Assembly: GCA_046094385.1 (NCBI GenBank)
Contig: JBJTHJ010000088.1
Location: 1-6,076 of the forward strand
Origin: ZLKRG08 sp046094385
Lineage (GTDB): Bacteria > Actinomycetota > Actinomycetes > Nanopelagicales > Nanopelagicaceae
Length of the DNA stretch: 6,076 bases
Direction: 5' to 3'
This document shows, one piece after another, positions 1-5,514 of this stretch. Made by a program: the position numbers and the translations under genes. Position 1 is the stretch's first letter; each line of letters begins with the position of its first letter. The notes under the pieces are model-generated. The model made no database searches, had not been told where the DNA came from, and worked only from the letters and a program-made list of their open reading frames with translations.

Positions 1-268
1 AAAAGAATATGGTCATCAATCCATAATTGATAACTTTTAAAACGGTGAGCGATAGGTAGATTCCTAGTAAATCAATTTTGAAAGCCAGACTTAAAAGATC
101 AAAATAATAATTGGAGATTGGAAGGTTGGCAGCCAATAGCCCTAAAAGCGCGGCTCCCATCAAAAGAATTCCGGAGGCACTTTCGTTTGCAAGAAAATCG
201 CGCAAAGGGGCAATGCGCTTTTGATTGCGATTGCTCTCGTGCTGATTGTTTTGGTCTGGCGCGGCCAT
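1..268 (-). CDS. nhaA: NhaA-family Na+/H+ antiporter, N-terminal part (cut by window edge)
   Basis: Reading the minus strand from the ATG at 268-266 gives 89 codons with no stop before the left edge. NhaA proteins exchange Na+ (or Li+) for H+ across the cytoplasmic membrane and serve in pH and salt homeostasis. After a polar, Asn/Gln-rich start of about 20 residues comes LRDFLANESASGILLMGAAL (22-41), which matches the family's ASGGIIL start of TM1. TM1 runs to about residue 50. The segment ending INYGLMTIFF (80-89) matches the family's INDALMAVFF at the start of TM2. The usual family length is about 390 residues, so roughly three quarters is missing, including the transport Asp pair. An in-frame TGA upstream leaves this ATG as the best start. 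No clear Shine-Dalgarno sequence precedes it. The gene lies 82 bp downstream of ssrA on the same strand. Family assignment is by remembered motifs. Confidence 0.85.
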   Translation of the reverse strand, partial: MAAPDQNNQHESNRNQKRIAPLRDFLANESASGILLMGAALLGLLAANLPISNYYFDLLSLAFKIDLLGIYLSLTVLKVINYGLMTIFF

Positions 269-323
269 GGGGCAAGTCTGCCAAATGTGCGAGTTTCACG
301 GAGACTTTGTGAAGGTTTCGCGC

Positions 324-349
324 AAAGTTGTGATGAAAAGTTGTGATGA
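324..349. repeat. Perfect tandem duplication of 13 bp beside the ssrA 3' end
   Basis: AAAGTTGTGATGA occurs at 324-336 and again, base for base, at 337-349. The second copy ends two bases before the tmRNA discriminator base at 351. It lies in the trailer of the tmRNA precursor and in the leader region of nhaA. It may be a simple slippage duplication. Confidence 0.9.
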
Positions 350-350
350 G

Positions 351-722
351 TGGAGGTGCCGGGAATTGAACCCGGGTCCTCTGGTATTAAAACAGGGCTT
401 CTACGGGCGTAGTGTGTTTAACGTTTTCTCAGTCCCGAAGCTCATACACACAAGTCTTCGACAAACTCATTTGCAGTTAAATTCCCATTAACACCTGCAA
501 AATTGTTAACGGAGGAGCTCTTGAGTCGACGCTAGGTTCCGGGCTAAGAGCACGCTCGGTCTAACGGATCGCTATGGATTAAGCAGCTAGTGCGAAATCG
601 CGATCAGCAGTGTTTGTACTGCCGTTTATTTTTTTGCACAGGTTTTTGGTTTACGAGATCATCCTGGCTTCCTCGGCCCGCTTCCCCTGCCTCAACATCC
701 AAAGTCGAGACCGTTCACCCCC
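351..722 (-). ncRNA. ssrA: Transfer-messenger RNA (tmRNA, 10Sa RNA)
   Basis: tmRNA with SmpB rescues stalled ribosomes and adds a degradation tag to the unfinished protein. The minus strand starts GGGGGTG at 722 and continues with GTCTCGACTT, the usual tmRNA 5' region. It ends with a T arm (stem CCGGG/CCCGG around TTCAATT) and CACCTCC plus discriminator A at 351. The 5' GGGGGUG pairs with the 3' CACCUCC over seven base pairs, and the third pair is G-U, the alanine identity element needed for charging by AlaRS. The 372-nt length is normal for a one-piece tmRNA. The bases after the discriminator are CTC, so the CCA end is not encoded and must be added. An internal frame ending ALAA-stop confirms the identity. 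I saw no smpB in the window. A confident promoter could not be picked; the transcript probably starts upstream of 722 and is trimmed by RNase P. Confidence 0.97.
579..623 (-). other. tmRNA proteolysis-tag reading frame
   Basis: Within ssrA the frame reads GSTNTADRDFALAA followed by TAA at 581-579. The C-terminal ALAA is the universal tag end recognised by ClpXP-type proteases, and RDFALAA resembles actinobacterial tags such as RDYALAA. The resume codon is uncertain. GGC at 623-621 is chosen because the preceding UAAAC has an A at -4, as the resume signal usually does, but a first residue of Gly instead of Ala is less common. The end of the tag is certain; the start is inference. Confidence 0.75.
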
Positions 723-734
723 AAATTTATTTGG
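721..734. repeat. Short inverted repeat across the tmRNA 5' end
   Basis: CCAAAT at 721-726 and ATTTGG at 729-734 form a perfect six-base inverted repeat with a two-base centre. It overlaps the first two bases of mature tmRNA, so in the precursor it could compete with the acceptor stem or shape RNase P cleavage. A protein-binding site is also possible. No function can be shown from sequence. Confidence 0.5.
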
Positions 735-845
735 CTCGTGTTACCGAGTTTTAAAACTTAGGTTTGGAAAGCATTTTCACTATTTAATTGTTATTTTTAT
801 AGCTTCTAACTACTACTACGCTCTAGCTCTCACTTTGTCGCGAAA

Positions 846-935
846 GCTAAACTTGAACTAGCTAAATTTAAACTAGTTAAATTTAAATCGGCTAGTCTCA
901 AAGTAACTAAACTCAAAGTAGCTAAACTTCAAGTA
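846..935. repeat. Minisatellite: six contiguous 15-bp units
   Basis: Six units stand in perfect 15-bp register: GCTAAACTTGAACTA (846), GCTAAATTTAAACTA (861), GTTAAATTTAAATCG (876), GCTAGTCTCAAAGTA (891), ACTAAACTCAAAGTA (906) and GCTAAACTTCAAGTA (921). The consensus is about GCTAAACTYAAAGTA. The units have diverged, so the array is not a very recent expansion. Fifteen is a multiple of three, and the plus strand reads five-residue units AKLEL, AKFKL, VKFKS, ASLKV, TKLKV and AKLQV without a stop (open from 810 to 1052), but no start codon precedes them. There are no spacers, so it is not CRISPR. Confidence 0.9.
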
Positions 936-1025
936 AATTGGCTAGCCTCTTATTCTACCGTTGATTTGAGAGTTCGATTTTTCGGCGTAATGCTTGCTGC
1001 TTGCTCTTTAATTCTTACCATCCGC

Positions 1026-1088
1026 CACTTCCAGCTTGATCTCTGCTATCTCTAGCTTGATCTGCGCTAACTCCTCTCTTGATCTGTA
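1026..1088. repeat. Degenerate 21-bp tandem repeat
   Basis: AGCTTGATCT occurs at 1033-1042 and at 1054-1063, giving two 21-bp units (1026-1046 and 1047-1067) that agree at about 15 of 21 positions. A third CTTGATCTG at 1078-1086 is a looser copy. On the minus strand the units read as heptads (AQIKLEI, AEIKLEV) like a coiled coil, but the frame has only a TTG start and no recognisable protein around it. Confidence 0.7.
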
Positions 1089-1129
1089 AATAAACCAGCA
1101 GGGATTATTTATGAGAGCTAAATTCGCCT

Positions 1130-1164
1130 CCGAAGGAGCCCGGCTATAAACCCCCGAAGGAGCC
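1130..1164. repeat. Direct repeat CCGAAGGAGCC, two copies
   Basis: The 11-mer CCGAAGGAGCC is at 1130-1140 and 1154-1164, 24 bp apart. The first copy is also part of a small inverted repeat, CTCC-GAA-GGAG. No function is evident. It is one of several different short duplications in this gap. Confidence 0.7.
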
Positions 1165-1204
1165 AAAGGGCAGGTGACTCTCACCCCAACCTTCCTACCC
1201 AACC

Positions 1205-1228
1205 CAAAGTGGCCAGCTCAAAGTGGCC
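1205..1228. repeat. Direct repeat CAAAGTGGCC, two copies
   Basis: CAAAGTGGCC is found at 1205-1214 and 1219-1228, a 14-bp period. It appears to be a small local duplication with no sign of function. Confidence 0.7.
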
Positions 1229-1298
1229 CTTAAAAATGCCTAACGCTATGAACCACCAGAAGCGCTGCTTGTCCTTCAAGTCATGTAGGCCCAGTAAT

Positions 1299-1329
1299 CC
1301 TTAGCCCCAGCCTTAGCCCCAGCCTTAGC
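1299..1329. repeat. 12-bp tandem repeat CCTTAGCCCCAG
   Basis: Two identical copies of CCTTAGCCCCAG lie at 1299-1310 and 1311-1322. A partial third copy, CCTTAGC, is at 1323-1329. Exact identity suggests a recent slippage event. It ends about 66 bp upstream of the mal promoter candidate. Confidence 0.88.
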
Positions 1330-1394
1330 GCTCGCTCTTAAAAAACACTTATACAACGACTTGATAACAATCGACCCAAACCGCTTATCCGAGA

Positions 1395-1423
1395 TTGGAC
1401 CTATATCTGACCAGATTTAGGCT
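1395..1423 (+). promoter_or_regulatory. Candidate promoter of malE
   Basis: TTGGAC at 1395-1400 and TAGGCT at 1418-1423 are separated by exactly 17 bp. TAGGCT fits the TAGRNT form of -10 box common in actinobacterial housekeeping promoters; TTGGAC is a fair -35. Transcription would begin at about 1430, leaving a leader of roughly 48 nt before malE. An alternative -35, TTGATA near 1360, lacks a good partner. Confidence 0.5.
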
Positions 1424-1430
1424 TCTCCCA

Positions 1431-1449
1431 AGTTTCAATGAGTGAAACT
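1431..1449. promoter_or_regulatory. Candidate operator: perfect 7-bp inverted repeat
   Basis: AGTTTCA (1431-1437) and TGAAACT (1443-1449) are perfect reverse complements around ATGAG. The site begins at the predicted transcription start, the classic place for a repressor that blocks initiation, such as the LacI-family MalR-type regulators of maltose genes. The regulator is not in the window. As RNA the same sequence would form a weak hairpin, so a role in the message leader is possible. Confidence 0.5.
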
Positions 1450-1477
1450 CCCTCGAAAAAAACTCGAAAGGCAATAA

Positions 1478-2704
1478 ATGAAGCTACGCACGCGTGGTCT
1501 AGTAGTTGCAGTTGCGATGGCAACTGCTGCTGGTGCATTTGTAGCAGCTCCTTCACAAGCTGCTACCGCTGCACGCACCGTAACAATCTGGTCAGGTGCA
1601 AACGATGCAAAGTCTGATAACCAGACTCCAATCATCGCTGCTTGGGCAAAGTCTCAAGGCATCACCATTAATACTGTTTATAAGAAGAACGTTCGTGATG
1701 AATTCATCAAGGCTGTTCCAGATGGAAAGGGCCCAGACCTAATGGTTGGCGCTCACGACTGGACAGGTCAGTTAGTTGGAGCTGGTGTTGTGGCACCAGT
1801 TGCACTTGGCAGCCTTTCATCTAAGTTCTCAGCAGCAACACGTTCAGGTTTCACAGTAAGTGGCAAACTTTACGGAATGCCAATCTTCTCTGAGAACATC
1901 GCACTAATCTGGAACAAGCGCGATGGTGAAGATCCAGCCGGCAAGTCATTCATGGATCTTGTTAACTCAAAGAATGGTCTAGCAATTACCCGCGACCTAA
2001 CAACTGGCGATCCATACCACTGGTCATCAATTGCATCATCATTTGGTCTAACGCTTTTCAATCGCGACAAGAGCGGTTGGACTAGCACCCTTGGTTATGG
2101 TGGAACCGGATCTGATGCATATGCAAACTTCCTAGCTGGCGATGCAAAGAAGATCATTCGCCCTGCAGATGGTTGGGATCAATCAGCATGTACTCTTCAA
2201 AAGGGCGCATACATCATCTCTGGTCCATGGATGTACAACCACGGACAAGACACAATTTCAGGTTGCTCAGCAAAGCCACTAAAGGCTTCTGAAATGGGCA
2301 TCGCATCGATTCCATCACTTGGTGGCAAGAAGGTTAGCCAGTTCTCTGGTGTTTACGGATACTGGATGTCATCAAAGGTCTCAGGTCAGCCAAACGCTGT
2401 ATCTGTTGGAAAGGTCCTACGTTATGTAGGTTCATCTGAATTCCAGTTAGCACTTAACAAAGCTGGCAATAACATTCCAGTTAACCAAGATGCGCTTCGC
2501 CTAATGACAGACAAGAACCTTGCTGCATTCGGCCAAGCCGGTGTTAACGCGCTACCAATGCCTTCATATGTATTCATGGATACCGTATGGAGCAAGATCG
2601 GTTCAGCAGAAGCTGCAATCCTTGCAGGTAAGTACACCGGAACCCCTGGTGACTTCCTACGTAAGGCCGTTGCTGCTGCACAAGCTGCAATTGATACCAA
2701 GTAA
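1478..2704 (+). CDS. malE: Maltose/maltodextrin-type ABC transporter substrate-binding protein
   Basis: This 408-residue secreted protein captures sugar outside the membrane and hands it to MalF-MalG. A signal peptide covers about residues 1-28: KLRTR, a hydrophobic stretch, then APSQA before ATA, an AXA-like signal peptidase I site. There is no lipobox Cys. GPDLMVGAHDWTGQLVGAG (85-103) matches E. coli MalE GPDIIFWAHDRFGGYAQSG. SGPW (248-251) keeps the Trp equivalent to Trp230, and MPSYVFMDTVW (361-371) the region of Trp340. The equivalent of Trp62 is Gly91, so the exact ligand (maltose, maltodextrin, trehalose or another glucoside) is open. Cys238 and Cys263 could form a disulfide. AAAGG at 1467-1471 lies six bases before the ATG. 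It is the first gene of the cassette, behind the promoter and operator candidates, and a hairpin follows it. Confidence 0.9.
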   Translation: MKLRTRGLVVAVAMATAAGAFVAAPSQAATAARTVTIWSGANDAKSDNQTPIIAAWAKSQGITINTVYKKNVRDEFIKAVPDGKGPDLMVGAHDWTGQLVGAGVVAPVALGSLSSKFSAATRSGFTVSGKLYGMPIFSENIALIWNKRDGEDPAGKSFMDLVNSKNGLAITRDLTTGDPYHWSSIASSFGLTLFNRDKSGWTSTLGYGGTGSDAYANFLAGDAKKIIRPADGWDQSACTLQKGAYIISGPWMYNHGQDTISGCSAKPLKASEMGIASIPSLGGKKVSQFSGVYGYWMSSKVSGQPNAVSVGKVLRYVGSSEFQLALNKAGNNIPVNQDALRLMTDKNLAAFGQAGVNALPMPSYVFMDTVWSKIGSAEAAILAGKYTGTPGDFLRKAVAAAQAAIDTK

Positions 2705-2718
2705 CAACTAGCGGTAAG

Positions 2719-2754
2719 CAGGGGGTTCGAGAAATCGAACCCCCTGTTCTCTTT
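2719..2754 (+). terminator. Strong hairpin terminator/attenuator between malE and malF
   Basis: CAGGGGGTTCGA (2719-2730) and TCGAACCCCCTG (2735-2746) form a perfect 12-bp stem closed by a stable GAAA tetraloop, followed by TTCTCTTT. It lies 14 bp after the malE stop. The position suggests partial termination and 3'-end protection, so that malE message exceeds that of the permeases, as is known for other binding-protein operons. The stem extends by a further G-U and A-U pair. Confidence 0.92.
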
Positions 2755-2884
2755 AACTTGAAGATCAACTGATGAAAGTTAATTCGCCAAACTTCTACTT
2801 TTATCACCAAATCTCTTCTATATTTCGCTTAGATACCCGACCCTCACTAATCAAATCTCAATAAGATTTCCAAAAGGAGCGCGA
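2755..2884 (+). promoter_or_regulatory. malF leader with strong ribosome-binding site
   Basis: This spacer ends in AAGGAG (2874-2879), five bases before a GTG codon at 2885, which fixes the malF start. TATATT at 2819-2824 resembles a -10 box, but no fitting -35 lies 16-18 bp upstream, so a separate malF promoter is possible and unproven. The rest shows no gene. Confidence 0.55.
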
Positions 2885-4579
2885 GTGGCAACGCCGGAAT
2901 CAAAGTTGGACTCAGAGACCAAAGCTGCTATCAAGGCACGGGATAAAGAACTCGCGGCAAGACGTAAAGCTGCAAGACATCTCTACGATGGTGGAACTCC
3001 AAGTGCTCGTGGCCAAGTAATAAAGATAATCATTCTGGGAATCGTTGATGCCTTCGCTGGTACCGTCTTCTTTGCCTTAATTGGCAAGAACCAATTCACT
3101 TTTGCCGCCATACTTGCAGTAGTAACCCTTGCAATCAACTGGATCTATCTGCGTAAAGGTGGGCTACCGGCAAAATATTTAGCCCCTGGTGTGATTCTTC
3201 TGATTTTCTTACAAATTTACACAGTGGTATTTAGCGGTTACATCTCATTTACAAATTATGGCTCCTTGCACAATGGCAATTATGAATCCGCGCTTAGCGC
3301 GACCAAACTCGCTGCGGTAGAGCCGGTCGAGGGTGTTGATTACGATATTAAAGTAGTGCGAGGCAGTGATGGCGTACTACAACTACTTGCAACCAACGTT
3401 TATGACTTTAGAGTCTATTTAGGTGGTGCTAACTTTGCGTCCCACCCGCTACGCGAATTAACGGCAACTGATGGTTTAACAGTGGATGCTGATGGTTTCG
3501 CCCAATCAGTTACAGGTTTCACAAGGCTAAGTGACGACGAGATCACAGATAATGCAATTGAAATTGTTGGTCTTAAAGTTCCGCTCGGGCCAGAATTGGC
3601 AAGCGATGGCTTTATCGCAACACCTGATGGTTACACAGGTTCATTAAATAGATTTAGCTATACCTACGACGAAGCTACCAAGACTTTCACGACCGTTGCA
3701 GATGGGCGTAAATATGTGGCAGATAATCGCGAAGGTTTCTTTATAGATCCAGTCTCTGGCGAGAAGTTAAATGACATCGGTTGGCGAACAAACATTGGCT
3801 GGGATAACTTCCGCACTATTTTTGGCGATAAGGAGCTACGGGGACCGTTGCTCGGAGTCTTGCTTTGGACATTCCAGTTCGCATTTCTAACTGTGCTAAC
3901 CACATTCGTACTGGGCTTGGGGCTTGCGCTATTACTTAATGATCAGAGAATTCGTGGGCTTAAGTTCTACCGTGCAGTCTTAATCCTTCCCTACGCATTC
4001 CCTGCTTTTCTCTCTGCATACGTATGGAAGGGCATGTACAACACAGATCGCGGGTTTATCAACAACACCATTTTGAATTTGAGTGATGGCAATAAGATTC
4101 CATGGCTAGAACAACAAGGCCCAGCTCGCGCTGCGATTTTGATTATGAATCTATGGCTTGGTTTTCCTTATATGTTCTTGATTACCACCGGCGCGTTGCA
4201 GGCGATCCCTTCGGATCTATCTGAATCTGCCGGAATCGATGGCGCAAGCTCTTGGCAGATCTTTAGGCTAATCAAGTTACCGCTACTTCTAGTTTCACTT
4301 GCACCTTTGTTGATTGCCTCCTTTGCATACAACTTCAATAACTTTACGGTCATCTATCTTTTAACAGGAGGTGGTCCAATTTTGGATCCCACCTTAAGAG
4401 TCACAACTGGTGCCACGGATATTCTGATCACCTTCGTCTATCGCATCGCATTCGGTGGTGGCGTCGGAGCTAACTATGGACTCGCATCTGCATTCTCAAT
4501 TTTGATCTTCTTCATCATCGGCGGAGTCTCATACTTCTCATTTAAGCGAACCAAGTCCTTAGAGGAGGCCACACGATGA
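2885..4579 (+). CDS. malF: Maltose/maltodextrin ABC transporter permease MalF
   Basis: This 564-residue membrane protein forms half of the sugar channel. A charged cytoplasmic start (1-42, many Lys/Arg/Glu) is followed by helices at about 46-66, 70-88 and 99-122. A large extracytoplasmic insert (about 123-310) corresponds to the MalE-contacting P2 domain of E. coli MalF. The permease core follows, with helices near 321-352, 361-383, 416-437, 467-483 and 533-553. The EAA loop that docks on the ATPase is ESAGIDGASSWQIFRLIKLP (447-466) and keeps the key Gly and final Pro. RAVLILPYAFPAF and IASFAYNFNNF match E. coli MalF closely. It is longer than E. coli MalF (514 residues) because of its N-terminal extension and insert. 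The start is GTG behind AAGGAG. It overlaps malG by four bases (ATGA), so the two are translationally coupled. Confidence 0.95.
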   Translation: MATPESKLDSETKAAIKARDKELAARRKAARHLYDGGTPSARGQVIKIIILGIVDAFAGTVFFALIGKNQFTFAAILAVVTLAINWIYLRKGGLPAKYLAPGVILLIFLQIYTVVFSGYISFTNYGSLHNGNYESALSATKLAAVEPVEGVDYDIKVVRGSDGVLQLLATNVYDFRVYLGGANFASHPLRELTATDGLTVDADGFAQSVTGFTRLSDDEITDNAIEIVGLKVPLGPELASDGFIATPDGYTGSLNRFSYTYDEATKTFTTVADGRKYVADNREGFFIDPVSGEKLNDIGWRTNIGWDNFRTIFGDKELRGPLLGVLLWTFQFAFLTVLTTFVLGLGLALLLNDQRIRGLKFYRAVLILPYAFPAFLSAYVWKGMYNTDRGFINNTILNLSDGNKIPWLEQQGPARAAILIMNLWLGFPYMFLITTGALQAIPSDLSESAGIDGASSWQIFRLIKLPLLLVSLAPLLIASFAYNFNNFTVIYLLTGGGPILDPTLRVTTGATDILITFVYRIAFGGGVGANYGLASAFSILIFFIIGGVSYFSFKRTKSLEEATR

Positions 4580-5475
4580 GTCTGGATACATCGCGTCAAC
4601 TGACAGTTCGCACAAACAAGAAGTCTTTCCGCATTTGGTTTAGAGAGGTCGGTTGGAAGCACATCGTTGCCTGGATGATGATGGTCTATGCGCTCTTTCC
4701 GATTCTCTACATCATCTCCACATCTCTAACTGATTTTGGTGGGATTGAAAATGCCGCCCTATTCCAGCAATTTCACTATCAAAATTACATAGATCTCTTT
4801 AATGACCCGAGCTATCCATTCAAACAGTGGATGCTAAACACCATCATTATTGCAGGAAGTACCGCAGTACTTTCGGTATTTATCTCTGCTTGCGCAGCCT
4901 ATTCATTTAGCAGATTACGCTTTCGTGGTCGCAGATCGGGCTTGCTAGCTTTGATTTTGATCCAGATGTTCCCATCAGTAACTGGATTGGTTGCGATCTT
5001 CGGAATTCTCTCTTGGTTAACTGACAATGTTCCCTCAATCGGCCTTGGCACCAAAGCTGGATTAATTCTCGTCTATCTTGGTGGCTCGTTGGGTGCAGGT
5101 ACATATTTGATGTACGGCTTCTTTAATACCGTACCAACTGAGATTGATGAAGCTGCAAAGATCGATGGCGCTACCCATACTCAGATCTACTTCCGAATCA
5201 TCTTGCGATTAGTTGCACCAGTGCTTGCAGTGATGGCGCTGCTTTCATTTATCGGAACCTTCTCTGATTTCATCTTGGCATCGATCGTATTTAGTAAGAC
5301 CGAACAACAGACAGTTGCCGTAGGTCTTGGCACGCTACTTAGCGATCCATATTCCAAGAACTGGGCGATGTTCTGTGCTGGTGCAATCATCGCTGCCACT
5401 CCAATCGTGGCGCTATTTATTTCCTTGCAGCGCTACATTGTCTCTGGCTTAACAGGTGGCGCAGTTAAGGGTTAA
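4576..5475 (+). CDS. malG: Maltose/maltodextrin ABC transporter permease MalG
   Basis: This 299-residue partner of MalF completes the channel in the cytoplasmic membrane. Helices lie near 29-50, 86-111, 122-146, 161-183, 213-237 and 264-284. The EAA loop begins EAAKIDGATHTQIYFRIILR at residue 192; the Pro usually found near its end is replaced by Arg211. The C-terminus SGLTGGAVKG matches the conserved NGLTAGGVKG end of E. coli MalG, whose tail reaches into the ATPase dimer. Its length is close to E. coli MalG (296). The ATG overlaps the malF stop, and a strong AGAGGAGG (4561-4568) lies seven bases upstream inside malF. No malK follows. The next gene starts 73 bp later and is unrelated. Confidence 0.95.
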   Translation: MSLDTSRQLTVRTNKKSFRIWFREVGWKHIVAWMMMVYALFPILYIISTSLTDFGGIENAALFQQFHYQNYIDLFNDPSYPFKQWMLNTIIIAGSTAVLSVFISACAAYSFSRLRFRGRRSGLLALILIQMFPSVTGLVAIFGILSWLTDNVPSIGLGTKAGLILVYLGGSLGAGTYLMYGFFNTVPTEIDEAAKIDGATHTQIYFRIILRLVAPVLAVMALLSFIGTFSDFILASIVFSKTEQQTVAVGLGTLLSDPYSKNWAMFCAGAIIAATPIVALFISLQRYIVSGLTGGAVKG

Positions 5476-5514
5476 ATGAACTGGTCATTTCATCTTTACG
5501 TCGTTTATATGGTG

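Larger units (their letters stand above)
723..1477. other. Repeat-rich region of 755 bp without a convincing gene
   Basis: This gap separates the 5' end of ssrA (minus strand) from malE (plus strand). Only short open frames occur, none with a credible start, ribosome site and recognisable product. The left part is AT-rich and carries a 12-bp palindrome, AGTTTTAAAACT, at 747-758. The middle and right parts hold a series of unrelated short tandem and direct repeats, listed separately, and become more GC-rich between about 1120 and 1335. The tetramer CTAG, usually rare in bacteria, appears six times between 823 and 1055. The last 85 bp hold the malE promoter and operator candidates. The region may be a decayed gene, a repeat-expansion site or a regulatory spacer. 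Confidence 0.7.

Noticed and set aside
304..328. Inverted repeat ACTTTG/CAAAGT as a terminator for ssrA
   Set aside because: The stem is only six base pairs with a 13-base loop and no T-tract on the minus strand.
246..491. Plus-strand open frame of 81 codons
   Set aside because: It overlaps nhaA and tmRNA on the other strand, and its residues come from the tmRNA acceptor and T arm.
610..861. Plus-strand open frame of 83 codons
   Set aside because: It lies largely over the 5' half of tmRNA and runs into the repeat array; no ribosome site and no recognisable product.
846..935. CRISPR array
   Set aside because: The units are contiguous, 15 bp long and without spacers; no cas genes are near.
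1008..1202. Minus-strand frame of 64 codons with heptad-like end
   Set aside because: It has a TTG start, no Shine-Dalgarno sequence and no recognisable domain; most of it covers short repeats. Kept only as a repeat observation.
2719..2746. tRNA-like T arm (GGTTCGA)
   Set aside because: The sequence is a simple perfect hairpin with no other tRNA arms; it fits a terminator.
5474..5490. Hairpin AAATGA/TCATTT after malG as a terminator
   Set aside because: The stem is six base pairs, mostly A-T, with no T-tract; too weak to call.
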